Assembly (NCBI RefSeq): GCF_003052265.1
Contig: NZ_QANS01000008.1
Span: forward strand, 95,641 to 159,640
Direction of reading: 5' to 3'
DNA length: 64,000 nucleotides
Origin: Stenotrophobium rhamnosiphilum
Lineage (GTDB): Bacteria > Pseudomonadota > Gammaproteobacteria > Nevskiales > Nevskiaceae
This document shows, one piece after another, positions 30,054 through 39,024 of the stretch. Under the pieces are notes generated by a model that made no database searches, had not been told where the DNA came from, and saw only the letters and a list, made by a program, of their open reading frames with translations. The stretch's first letter is position 1, and every line of letters begins with the position of its first letter. Both the position numbers and the translations under genes were made by a program.

Positions 30054-30496
30054 GATGCAATCCGGTAAATCGCACAGCCATCCTTCATCGTGAGATCAAC
30101 TTTCAGACCCTGTCGCTTACGTAGAGTCCCTGAGATCAAGCCTCGGATCGAATGGGATTGCCATCCGGTGGCTTCGACAAGTGCAGGAATATCGCAACCA
30201 GTCGGTTGACGCAGCAGACGGATAATCAGGGCTTGCTTGGATTCAGCCTTCGCCTCGCCCAGTGACAATTGCCCTAGTTGGGCCCAGACAGTTTTGATAG
30301 CGATCTTACGATCGGCAAATCGCTTGATTGGATTAACGCCCAGCAGAGCGTTATGGATCGCTAGTAAACGTACGACGGGAAATCGCTTAGGGTCGAGTTC
30401 ACTCGATCGTCCAATCAGGACAGATTCAGGGGGAATCTCATTTGGGGCATCAGCACAAACAGTAACGCGATGGTCGGTGAAAAGGTAGCAGCGCAT
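30050..30496 (-). CDS. DUF3489 winged-helix-like protein
   Basis: A 148-residue protein whose second half matches DUF3489 (KQALIIRLLRQPTG, then LVEATGWQSHSIRGLISGTLRKRQG), a winged-helix-like DNA-binding pattern that could regulate the recombinase operon. The ATG at 30496 follows GAGAG at about seven bases; a GTG at 30532 is also in frame. It is the first gene of the five-gene operon. An imperfect palindrome (30508-30532) lies just upstream and may be its operator. Confidence 0.75.
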   Translation of the reverse strand: MRCYLFTDHRVTVCADAPNEIPPESVLIGRSSELDPKRFPVVRLLAIHNALLGVNPIKRFADRKIAIKTVWAQLGQLSLGEAKAESKQALIIRLLRQPTGCDIPALVEATGWQSHSIRGLISGTLRKRQGLKVDLTMKDGCAIYRIAS

Positions 30497-30841
30497 GTGA
30501 GCTCTCAGTGAAGGCGAGTATTTCGCCTGCACACATGGACGCTCTTGTTGCGATGGAAGGCCAGTCTCTCCAGGATCTTTCGATGTTGCACAGCGACAAT
30601 CAGGCCACCACTAACTGTCTTCTTTGTACCAATAACGAACGTTCAGGGCTTTCGGCTAATGCAACTAGTACAGCGCTTACAGACGAAAGAACTCTCGATT
30701 TACCGAATTGAACCACATACGCAATTACTCAACTGAGTGATACGCTGGCATGTCGTCTCTCAAAAAAGTAAATCGCAGACCCTGACCGGTCGCTATGGAC
30801 TAATAGCAGCCCGCCCCACCCACGATAACTGCAGGTTGTCG
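30497..30841. other. Intergenic region between recombinase operon and HEPN pair
   Basis: No convincing gene. Next to the DUF3489 start is an inverted repeat: GTG-a-AGGCGA (30508-30517) and TCGCCT-g-CAC (30523-30532), 9 of 10 pairs, loop GTATT. The rest is unstructured to the eye, and short open frames here lack ribosome binding sites. A serine-recombinase attachment site could lie in this stretch, but I cannot point to it. Confidence 0.45.
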
Positions 30842-31411
30842 TTATGGTGCAACCATCCGAAACCAGTCGCGCATCACCTGCCTTATGCGGCCGAGCTCTT
30901 CGTCTGGAATCGGAGTCATATGCGCAACGGCATTCCGCAAGTGCGTTAATACTCTTGCCTGCTGAATCAGGCTTTTGTCACGAATGACATCAACAAAATG
31001 GGGCTTCCAGCAAACGTCAATTACGCGCAGTAATTGCGGGTAAGTCATTAGTGCCGATTTGTCACGTGTACCGAGCGCCATCCAGCTTTTTGTGTCTTCC
31101 GCAACTTCCAAGGATTCAACTTCCGTCCGTACATCGGACGGAAGCTTGTCCCACCATGGAACAGCAGGGTCTTGAGACAGTACATCAATAATAATGTCCT
31201 TCAGATATCTTTCGAAGACAAAGAAAAGCTTGAACGCCTCTGCCGCTTGGATTGCACCGTGAACCGTATCGGGAACAACCTCTGAAAGGTCGAAAGTGTC
31301 CGAGACAAGAAGTTGCTGCGCTGGCACAAGATCAGCGCGATGCGATAAATGCCTTTCGGCACCCTGACCAAGCAAAAGGAAAAGTGCCAACTTGGAATCG
31401 TCTAAACTCAC
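30842..31411 (-). CDS. HEPN-domain protein (probable RNase/toxin)
   Basis: A 189-residue all-helical protein ending in a HEPN-type motif, RNAVAH (R-x4-H, about residues 170-175), the catalytic signature of HEPN ribonucleases. The segment around it (LMTYPQLLRVIDVCW, QQARVLTHLRNAVAHM) resembles the Swt1-type HEPN family. Its ATG overlaps the DUF5343 stop (ATGA), so it is translated with that partner. HEPN proteins are common effectors in toxin-antitoxin and anti-phage systems; the exact role here is inferred. Confidence 0.72.
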   Translation of the reverse strand: MSLDDSKLALFLLLGQGAERHLSHRADLVPAQQLLVSDTFDLSEVVPDTVHGAIQAAEAFKLFFVFERYLKDIIIDVLSQDPAVPWWDKLPSDVRTEVESLEVAEDTKSWMALGTRDKSALMTYPQLLRVIDVCWKPHFVDVIRDKSLIQQARVLTHLRNAVAHMTPIPDEELGRIRQVMRDWFRMVAP

Positions 31412-32040
31412 GACAATGATTTACGAAGCGCATTAAAGATATTGAGATAAGTCTCTTCCGTCGCATTTGATGGGAGATGAACTTGGATGTTGTAGTGAAA
31501 CTCTGGTCGAATTCCAGATCTCTTGTCGTTCTTCTGAGAGTCGATCTTTTCTCGCTCCCCGGACTTGTCGCCAACTATTTCCTCGTGATCTTTATGTTCT
31601 GGCTTCGCATCATCAAAACTGTTGACGCCAGCGACTTCAACCAACGTACGAAATGTTCCTGCGGTCCGACGAGTCACCTCCTCATCAGAACCCGCCACCT
31701 GCGCGATGAGCCCTTTCAGTTCATCACCTGTAGCTTTATGAGCACTCTCATTTGCCGCAAATAAAGGGGCAAATGCACGCCCGATCCCGAGAGCCAGAGT
31801 CTGTCCAGCGCGCTGCGAGTTCTTAAGCAACGCGTAGTCAGCAGTTGGTTTCCCGGATTGATCTACCAGACCAAGTGCTTTCAGAAGCGGTATGAGCGGT
31901 CGATCGCCGCCACTCTTCAGACCAAGTGTCTCTGCAAGATACGCCTGCGTAAATGAATCAGGAACCTTCGCCGATGCGATCTTCTCAAAGAGCACTTTGA
32001 TTTTCCCGTAATTGGGAACATAAGGAAGGGCTGATGGCAT
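31408..32040 (-). CDS. DUF5343 protein, partner of the HEPN gene
   Basis: A 210-residue protein with a DUF5343-type N terminus (YVPNYGKIKVLFEKI, then AYLAETLGLKSGGDRPLIPLLKALGLVD), a winged-helix-like fold. After a charged linker of about 35 residues comes a short C-terminal beta/alpha tail (FHYNIQVHLPSNATEETYLNIFNALR). It may bind DNA or act as sensor or antitoxin for the coupled HEPN protein. ATG 32040 follows AGAGA. It is divergent from the Wadjet operon, with a perfect palindrome in the shared intergenic space. Confidence 0.72.
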   Translation of the reverse strand: MPSALPYVPNYGKIKVLFEKIASAKVPDSFTQAYLAETLGLKSGGDRPLIPLLKALGLVDQSGKPTADYALLKNSQRAGQTLALGIGRAFAPLFAANESAHKATGDELKGLIAQVAGSDEEVTRRTAGTFRTLVEVAGVNSFDDAKPEHKDHEEIVGDKSGEREKIDSQKNDKRSGIRPEFHYNIQVHLPSNATEETYLNIFNALRKSLS

Positions 32041-32181
32041 ATGCGTCTCTGTTAGTAGTGACAATTTAATCTGGGCGACGGCCAATCTGAGCTAACCAAA
32101 CGCGAGGTCGCTAGGGCCTCCCTTTGGATTTGTTCTGCTGTGACTGAGCCTCATGCACTGTCCCTTAACTAGGGCGAAAAC

Positions 32182-32205
32182 GCTATTAGCCAATTGGCTA
32201 ATAGC
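32182..32205. promoter_or_regulatory. Perfect 24-bp palindrome, candidate operator
   Basis: The half site GCTATTAGCCAA is followed immediately by its exact reverse complement, with no spacer. It is 127 bp upstream of jetA and 142 bp upstream of the DUF5343 start. The position in a divergent promoter region suggests a dimeric repressor site. No T tract follows, so it is not a terminator. Confidence 0.65.
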
Positions 32206-32331
32206 TAGAATGCTTACCTATGCCAAGGTTAATCTGGCGCGCCTAGCGACTGCTCCGCAATGCGAGGTGCCCTTCTCCCTACCCTCGATAATTGCATGTT
32301 GCTACTATGAATAGACAGACAGCAGATAACA

Positions 32332-33759
32332 TTGTCCAAGCCCTTCTTCGACCGCTTCCCGGGTGATCCCGATCTCCTCAGGCCCTTAGTGGGGCCGAAT
32401 CGTCGTCGCGCGTGGGATCTGTTGCTAAAGCTACACGATGATTACTTCGGCCCTGACGCCCCACCCCCACCTGATGAAGGCTTCAAGCGACGCAACATCG
32501 TCGTCGCAATCGAAAACTTCCTTCTTAATAGCTCCGCATGGGTAGCGGACGATGATGATCATCCTGCAGAGAATACGTATCAGCAAGCAAGTGTCTTGCT
32601 TTCACGGCTGCTTCGCACGGGCTGGCTGATTGAGAAGCGCACCGGCGTTCGATACTTCATCGAAATGAATGAGCCGGTTTCAGCCTTCCTGGAACATCTT
32701 AAGCAGTTTGCGGAGGAAGGGCCGCAGTACATCGGCGCCGATGTACTCATGATTCACAACACCATGAATCAGGTCGAAGCAAATCCAGTCGCTCAGGCCA
32801 GCGCATTCAGCCGAGCCGCGCTGGATGCTCGTCGAGTGATTTCGAAGCTAAAAACCACCCGAGTCAAAGTTCGTGACCTGATGGCCAGTCTTGCCAACGA
32901 AGCCGAGACACATGCCTTCGTGAAAGGCTTCTTCCAGGACTATGTCACGGGCATCTTCATTGCAGACTACCGCGAGCTGCGCACGAAGAATCATCCTCTA
33001 CGTGGTCGTGACGATATTCTGCGAATCGTCTCTGATCTTCGCGATGATCCGGAAAAGCGAGAATTGCTTCGTGAAGGCTATGCGTCCTTCATGCGCAATA
33101 CCGACAAGCATTCCATTGAAGAAGCGATGGATCGTGATTTCGAGCGCTTCCGCCGCTTTGAGGAAGTCGAATCCCATCTGGATCGTCTGGATCATTCCAT
33201 CACCCGCGCAGTGCGGCAAGGCACATCCTTCATCAGCTACAACCTGCGTACACGTGGCCGTCTCGAAAAGCTTCTGGAGCAGGCTGCGCAGGTGATTCCA
33301 CAGGCGGTTGCTCCCGGAGAGAAGGTAACAACCGCATGGGCGCCTGGCTGGCTCTTCAATGAAGCTGACCTGCGTCAGCCGCGTGTACCCGCGCCCCCTC
33401 GCCCACGCGCTGTTATCTCGAAACGAGAGCCGACACCGACCGAAAGAGCACTGTGGGAACTACACCGCACCATGGTGCGAAATCGCGAAGTCAGCAAACG
33501 TCAAATTGAAGAATTCTTATCGAACCAGATGAAGGACCGATCTCAATTGAGTTCGGATGAATTCCACTTAACCTCCGTCAATGATCTGGTTGTATACGGC
33601 GCACTGGTTCGCAGCGCCGTCGCATCAACACATAACCGCAAAGGCCATCCCTTCACTGCCAGCATTCCGGGCCTGAAGATCACCCTGGTGAAAGGCGACT
33701 TTACAGACAACGAATATTTCAAATCGCCACGATTCACCGTGGAATGGGGTAAACACTAA
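32332..33759 (+). CDS. jetA: Wadjet protein JetA (kleisin-like)
   Basis: A 475-residue protein, the kleisin/MukF-like subunit of the Wadjet SMC complex, which recognises and removes small circular plasmids. The N terminus (FFDRFPGDPDLLRPLVG) and helical body resemble the JetA/DUF5716 group. Translation seems to start at TTG 32332: the frame opens at a stop (32308-32310) and contains no ATG or GTG before it. The Shine-Dalgarno is weak. The stop overlaps the jetB start (TAATG). It is the first gene of a tightly coupled jetABCD operon. Confidence 0.85.
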   Translation: MSKPFFDRFPGDPDLLRPLVGPNRRRAWDLLLKLHDDYFGPDAPPPPDEGFKRRNIVVAIENFLLNSSAWVADDDDHPAENTYQQASVLLSRLLRTGWLIEKRTGVRYFIEMNEPVSAFLEHLKQFAEEGPQYIGADVLMIHNTMNQVEANPVAQASAFSRAALDARRVISKLKTTRVKVRDLMASLANEAETHAFVKGFFQDYVTGIFIADYRELRTKNHPLRGRDDILRIVSDLRDDPEKRELLREGYASFMRNTDKHSIEEAMDRDFERFRRFEEVESHLDRLDHSITRAVRQGTSFISYNLRTRGRLEKLLEQAAQVIPQAVAPGEKVTTAWAPGWLFNEADLRQPRVPAPPRPRAVISKREPTPTERALWELHRTMVRNREVSKRQIEEFLSNQMKDRSQLSSDEFHLTSVNDLVVYGALVRSAVASTHNRKGHPFTASIPGLKITLVKGDFTDNEYFKSPRFTVEWGKH

Positions 33760-34409
33760 TGGCTATTCAATCCTGGGATGCGCTGGCTTCTAAGCCAGGC
33801 TCTCCGTATGCAGCCGCAGATTTTTCAGCTGCTGCCTATGCCCTCATCGCACAGCAGGTTCTTTATGCTTCTGATCGCATGCAGACAGTTCCGTATCGAA
33901 TCGTGTCGGAACACCTGAGCGCTTATCAGGCGCTTTTCCTGATGTTCGGCTTGGACGTCCAGCATGTCGCCACGGAAGAGTTTGTCGCTGCAGTTCCTAT
34001 CGTTGAACGCCGCACGGAGCTTTCTCTTGATGTAACGCTGCTGGTTCTAACCCTGCGAAGCCTTTTCCACATTCGCAGCTCAAGAGGCGAAACAGATGCA
34101 GGCCGCGCTGTCGTCACAATCGAAGAGATTCGAGAAGAACATCAGCGCCTCACTGGCCGTGAGCTTGAAGCAGAAGGCAGCACGCTTAAAAACCTGATTG
34201 AACAAACCAAGCGAATGGGCATGGCACGAACTGTTGCCGCCGATCCAAACAGTGATCAACCCTACGATGTGGCGATCATGCCAGGCATCGCACGCCTGGT
34301 GAACGAAGCCGTGGTCAGTCGACTGGCTGCTCACTATCAATCCAAAGGTGCATACGCTCCGAGTGTTGAAAGCGATGAGCCCAAAGAGCCTGAGGATGGA
34401 GACGAGTAA
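33759..34409 (+). CDS. jetB: Wadjet protein JetB (DUF4194, KITE-like)
   Basis: A 216-residue protein of the DUF4194/MukE-like type, predicted to form winged-helix dimers on the kleisin. Characteristic stretches are AYALIAQQVLYASDR near the N terminus, LLVLTLRSLFHIR, and LKNLIEQTKRMGMAR. The C terminus is acidic (EPKEPEDGDE). Both ends overlap the neighbouring genes by one base (TAATG), which supports fixed stoichiometry in the complex. Confidence 0.85.
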   Translation: MAIQSWDALASKPGSPYAAADFSAAAYALIAQQVLYASDRMQTVPYRIVSEHLSAYQALFLMFGLDVQHVATEEFVAAVPIVERRTELSLDVTLLVLTLRSLFHIRSSRGETDAGRAVVTIEEIREEHQRLTGRELEAEGSTLKNLIEQTKRMGMARTVAADPNSDQPYDVAIMPGIARLVNEAVVSRLAAHYQSKGAYAPSVESDEPKEPEDGDE

Positions 34410-37400
34410 TGCAGAATCTTAAACGCATCAATCTCGTCCAGTTCTTTCTCTACGAAGCAGAGTCCTTCGAGATTGATGGCGATACTTCATTCCTTGGCCC
34501 GAACGGCACCGGCAAGACGGTTCTGCTCGATGCTGTACAGATCGCAATGCTGGGCGGGCATGGACACTACGTTCACCTAAATGCGCAAAAGGAAGGCTCC
34601 AACTCAAAGCCTCGTCGCATCATGGATTACTGCCTTGGGATGACCGATTCGAATCTCAAGCGAGAAGTCGCCCAGAGCTACATCTGCCTGGTATTCGAAG
34701 ACACTAAGAGTAAGGTTTGCACCTCTATCGGAATCAGCATGGTCGCGGCTCGAGGGGATTCGAAACACGAAACCAAGGGCATGTTTGTAGCGCGCGGCTG
34801 CGATCTCGAAATTGGTGACTTTCTGGAAGGCGTTGATGGCGGGCAATCTCCCCTGCGCTGGGAAGATTTTCGCGTCCAATTAAGAAAGCGCGGCGATGCG
34901 ATTGGCGTCAAACCGCAATTCCACGACACCCCAGAATCCTTTGTCAGCGAAATGCTGGGAGCGCTCTGTTCAGTCCGGCGCATCGATGCCAAGGCTTACA
35001 TGAGTGCCTTCAAGAAAAGTCTTGCGCTGCGCAGTCTTGATGATGGCGTGGACAAGTTCGTTCGTGAGTTCCTTATCGATGCGAAGCCAATCAATCGGCA
35101 AGCAGCGGCAGCTCAGATCCAGCGCTTTCAGGAACTGCGAAAACTTGTTGAAGATACAAAAGCCCAGATTGCCGAGCTCGAAAAGCTGGAATCCGATTTC
35201 CGCTCACTGAAGAATGTTTCAGAGCGCGCGACGGGTTATACCGCGCTGGCGGCAACCCTCCAGTACGAGCACTGGGCTGAGAAGCACGGCTTTCTGAAGG
35301 AAGAGGTCGAGGATCTCGAACGTCAGGATACAGAAGGCCAGCGTCAACTCACTCAACTTAAAGAACGCCTCCAACAATTAGAAGCCGATGAGAAAGCAGC
35401 TCTGGCCGCTGTACATGCTTCAGAGCCCCTCAAGGCAAAGCAGCAGGCTGAAGAGGCGCTTGAGCAGCTTCAGAGACAGCTGCAAGACTACACACGCCCT
35501 ATCGAACGCATCATCAACAACATCGATCAGGCGCTCAGCGATCTGCTGGCCGACCAGGAGTTCAATAAGAATCCAGCGGGTGGCCGTGAAGTTACAAAGC
35601 TGATCAAGGAGTCTCGCGATCATTTGACTGCTAAGCGGCTCTCACCCGCCAAGGAAAAGCTGACGGCTGCACTACACGCCGCACGCCAGATGGCTCAGCC
35701 ATTGGAGAGCCTTGTAGATCGAGCCAAAACCGCTCGCGATCGTGCCGACGAGGACCTCAAAAGTCTTGAAGCCAGCCGTCGTCAGTCTGACAAGTATGGG
35801 GTCGCACTTTCAAACGATACTGCACGTGCCATTGAGCGACTCGAGTTCATGGGCATCACCGCAACGCCCGTTTGCTCATTGGTCAAAGTCACCGATACGA
35901 CATGGCAGCCTGCCATCGAAAGCTTTCTTTTAAGCAATCGCGAGGCACTTGTCGTCCCGGCAGATAAGCATATCAACGCACTAGACATGCTCCTGAAACT
36001 ATCCGGCTCGGAGCGCCTGCCAGGTGCTGCGCTCGTTAACGAGGCACGGCTTGATAGTGCTGTCGGAAAGGACACGAACCCTGACTTTGTTGGCAGTTTG
36101 ATCAGCGGAAGCGATCCTATCGCTGTTTCCTTCCTTCGCAATATTCTTAGCAGGATGCGCAAGGCGTATAGCAGCGCTGATTTGAGAAATAACAGCCGCG
36201 CCCTCACAGCGGACGGCGGACTGTCAGCCAATTTCACGACCAAAACCATCCGCATGCTGTCACCGGCACAGCTGATGTTTGGCAAAAAATATGAACCATC
36301 TGATCGTGGCTTTCTGGAACGACAGATTGATGAGGCACGGCGTATTGCTGAAGAGGCTCGTCGCATTTGCGAACGTCGCGTAAAACAACGCGACACCATG
36401 ACGTCCATCCTGAATGTTGAATCGGTCGTAAGAGAACTGGAAGAAGACTTCAAACGGCTTGGCGATCATTTTGTCGCCGTAGAAACAAAAGAGAACCTGA
36501 TCAACTCCATCGATGTCGGCTCAGACGAGGCGCTATTCAAAGCGCAATTACGAGCAACTAAATTGAGGCGCGATGCAGAACTTGAAAAAGATGGCCTGCT
36601 CACTGCCACTGGTGGAGCAACTGAATCACTGAAGATCAAACGCGAATCCCTGGATGAAGCTCGCCAGTCTTTTGATCGTGCCAAAGACCGCCTGTCTGAC
36701 GCACAAAAGGATACCGATTACTCTGCTCAAGCCGTAGACGAGCTACGTACCAAGTTTGAAGAGAGCCAGTCCAACGTCGCTATCAATGATCTGATTCAAG
36801 AATGCGAACGTCGTGCTACAACCGCTCGGAGGCAAGCAGTTTCAAAATCCGATGATGTCATGGAACTGTTCCGGGCATTCGTGGATCGTTACGAACATCC
36901 TGTTATTGATGAGCGCAAGAGCTGGCGCCTGGCCATGAAGTTTGGTGCCGAAGCCCTTGATCGCCTCAAAGGAACTACCCTCGCTGAGCGAGAACAGGAA
37001 GCAGCTGAAGCCCAGTTGGCCGCTGAAGAGAATTTCCGCAGCGGCGTTGCCATCACCATTGCGGGCGCAATCGATGATATGCGCCGCGTGTTGAAAGAGA
37101 TGAACGGCCTGCTGGCGACATCGCCAGAATTCGCTCACAACGAGCGTTATCAGTTCCAGTACGAGCCACGTCCTCAGTACGAAGCGCTCATACACTACAT
37201 CACGACAGCCTCGAGACCTGGTGCCGCTGGCTTATTTGATAGCGAGGTCATGTCAAAAACCATCATGGATATGTTGCTGGCGCCGGAGACAGGCGTTCAG
37301 ACACCGCTCGATGATTTCAGAATGCTGTTCTCATTCGATGTGCTGGTGATGGCCAACGGCGTGAAACGTGCGAAGCTTTCGGATCGCGTACATACGGGTT

Positions 37401-37780
37401 CGGGGGGCGAACATAAAGTGCCGTTTTACCTGATTGCGGGTTCCGCCCTCGCCCACGCTTATCAGCTCGATCGCAATGCTGGTGGCCCCGCGATCATTCT
37501 TATTGATGAAGCCTTCAATAAGGTTGATCCGGGTAACACGTTATCGGCTCACCGTTACCTCAAGAGCCTCGGCCTGCAGCTGATCATGACAGCGCCGGAA
37601 GACTCTTACGGCAAGCTGATGCCAGTGACCGACCGCATCTATGAGATGCAGCGATTCGGCGATCATATTTTCCTTGAAGCAACGCACATCAAACCCAAAG
37701 CCAAGGAGCTGATGCGATCTGACATGGTGCAGGAGCATCCAGATTTGCTAGACCAGAAACTGGCTGAGCGAACGACATGA
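34409..37780 (+). CDS. jetC: Wadjet protein JetC (SMC/MukB-like ATPase)
   Basis: A 1123-residue SMC-like ATPase. Walker A is GPNGTGKT (about residues 30-37), followed by long coiled coils (about 220-430 and 630-870) around a hinge-like globular part (about 480-620). The signature SGGEHKV is at about residue 998 and Walker B IILIDEAF at about 1028. In Wadjet it extrudes DNA loops and presents closed circles to JetD for cleavage. Full length, no frameshift. jetD starts inside its last codons (ATGA overlap). Confidence 0.9.
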   Translation: MQNLKRINLVQFFLYEAESFEIDGDTSFLGPNGTGKTVLLDAVQIAMLGGHGHYVHLNAQKEGSNSKPRRIMDYCLGMTDSNLKREVAQSYICLVFEDTKSKVCTSIGISMVAARGDSKHETKGMFVARGCDLEIGDFLEGVDGGQSPLRWEDFRVQLRKRGDAIGVKPQFHDTPESFVSEMLGALCSVRRIDAKAYMSAFKKSLALRSLDDGVDKFVREFLIDAKPINRQAAAAQIQRFQELRKLVEDTKAQIAELEKLESDFRSLKNVSERATGYTALAATLQYEHWAEKHGFLKEEVEDLERQDTEGQRQLTQLKERLQQLEADEKAALAAVHASEPLKAKQQAEEALEQLQRQLQDYTRPIERIINNIDQALSDLLADQEFNKNPAGGREVTKLIKESRDHLTAKRLSPAKEKLTAALHAARQMAQPLESLVDRAKTARDRADEDLKSLEASRRQSDKYGVALSNDTARAIERLEFMGITATPVCSLVKVTDTTWQPAIESFLLSNREALVVPADKHINALDMLLKLSGSERLPGAALVNEARLDSAVGKDTNPDFVGSLISGSDPIAVSFLRNILSRMRKAYSSADLRNNSRALTADGGLSANFTTKTIRMLSPAQLMFGKKYEPSDRGFLERQIDEARRIAEEARRICERRVKQRDTMTSILNVESVVRELEEDFKRLGDHFVAVETKENLINSIDVGSDEALFKAQLRATKLRRDAELEKDGLLTATGGATESLKIKRESLDEARQSFDRAKDRLSDAQKDTDYSAQAVDELRTKFEESQSNVAINDLIQECERRATTARRQAVSKSDDVMELFRAFVDRYEHPVIDERKSWRLAMKFGAEALDRLKGTTLAEREQEAAEAQLAAEENFRSGVAITIAGAIDDMRRVLKEMNGLLATSPEFAHNERYQFQYEPRPQYEALIHYITTASRPGAAGLFDSEVMSKTIMDMLLAPETGVQTPLDDFRMLFSFDVLVMANGVKRAKLSDRVHTGSGGEHKVPFYLIAGSALAHAYQLDRNAGGPAIILIDEAFNKVDPGNTLSAHRYLKSLGLQLIMTAPEDSYGKLMPVTDRIYEMQRFGDHIFLEATHIKPKAKELMRSDMVQEHPDLLDQKLAERTT

Positions 37781-38964
37781 GCACCGAGCTTGCGAAGAAA
37801 GCTCTACGCAAGCTTTTGAAGAGTGCTGAGAACGCGAAGACACGCGGATCAGTTGCACGCGGGCTGCCATTTTCTGAAGCCTCATTCCCCGAGTATCTAA
37901 AGCCCCGATCCCTGGCTGAACTAACGGATCTCCATAACGAACTGGTTGCTGCCGAGCGAATTGGCGCCATCAGCATCCAGTGGGATCATCGTAGCGGCGA
38001 CCGCGGTCATGTCATCAGAATAGATCTTCAGAACGAAGAAGCATTAGCTCGCTTCCTTGACGTCATACCGCTGTGGACGCTCTTGTCTACCGCAAAAGAG
38101 AAGTTCCAGCCTCGGGCCGAGCGACCTCAAGTAGCCGCACTACTTGAGGCATGGGCCAACGGTAAAAGGCCCCGTGAACGCGGGCCAGAACACGTTGATG
38201 CGTTTGTACAGGCCATGCGCGTTATTGATGAAGTGGAAGGACAAACTGATGGCGCGCTAATAGCCGTACGACGCATGAGTGCACAGTTATTTCACGACTC
38301 GAAAAAGATCGAAGAGCTTTTCGTCGAATTAGATCTGCTTACAAGAGCCGATGACGGTCCCAATCGGTCGCCGGATGAAATTTACAGTGAGCTCGGCCTT
38401 CAGCGTTTCCCTCAACCATTCTTCATGGCTGCAGCACCTGGAAATTTTTACTACATTCCTACAGGCGCTCAACGAGAAATCGAATCGCCTTATAGCGCCC
38501 CAGATCCGGAAACTATTAAAGGGTTTCGATTCACTGGTCGGTACATATTGTCCGTTGAGAATCTAACTCTATTCCAGGAGCTTGCCAGAGGGCTGGGTGG
38601 ACCTATCGATGGTCTGATTCTCTATTCCGCCGGTATGCCATCCCCTCGCTGGTTGCAAGCCTACAAGCGAGTCCTTGCTGAGGCCGCGCCTGCTCAAGTA
38701 TTCCACTGGGGCGACCCTGACGTCGGTGGCATTAGGGCCATGCGAAAAATCGCGTTGGCCGCTCGCTCTATAAGCTACGAGCTACAACCGTTCGCCATGG
38801 ATGAAGAGGTCGCTGGCCATCGGAAGGAATTTACCGATGCAGAAGTCAACTACATCTGTCGGGTCTGTAACGAATTTGGCTGGGCATCAATAGCGGATAG
38901 GGTCACCAAAAGCCGTGGCGCTGTCGAACAGGAATCACAAAAACCACGGCTGCCTCTCAAATAA
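37777..38964 (+). CDS. jetD: Wadjet nuclease JetD (TOPRIM, DUF3322/DUF2220)
   Basis: A 395-residue protein with an N-terminal arm domain and a C-terminal TOPRIM/topoVI-A-like nuclease. The metal-binding Glu is in SVENLTLF (about residue 258) and the Asp pair in HWGDPDVGGIRAM (about 308-320). JetD cuts the plasmid DNA once the JetABC motor has stalled on a small circle. All catalytic motifs are present, so the system looks intact. It ends the operon; the gene after it is on the other strand. Confidence 0.88.
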   Translation: MSTELAKKALRKLLKSAENAKTRGSVARGLPFSEASFPEYLKPRSLAELTDLHNELVAAERIGAISIQWDHRSGDRGHVIRIDLQNEEALARFLDVIPLWTLLSTAKEKFQPRAERPQVAALLEAWANGKRPRERGPEHVDAFVQAMRVIDEVEGQTDGALIAVRRMSAQLFHDSKKIEELFVELDLLTRADDGPNRSPDEIYSELGLQRFPQPFFMAAAPGNFYYIPTGAQREIESPYSAPDPETIKGFRFTGRYILSVENLTLFQELARGLGGPIDGLILYSAGMPSPRWLQAYKRVLAEAAPAQVFHWGDPDVGGIRAMRKIALAARSISYELQPFAMDEEVAGHRKEFTDAEVNYICRVCNEFGWASIADRVTKSRGAVEQESQKPRLPLK

Positions 38965-39024
38965 GTAGATCTCTCAAGCTCTAGACACCGAATGCCCACA
39001 AAAATTGTGGCGATTCCACAGAGC

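Noticed and set aside
30508..30711. Short plus-strand reading frames upstream of the DUF3489 gene
   Set aside because: No ribosome binding site, unusual composition, and overlap with a probable operator palindrome.
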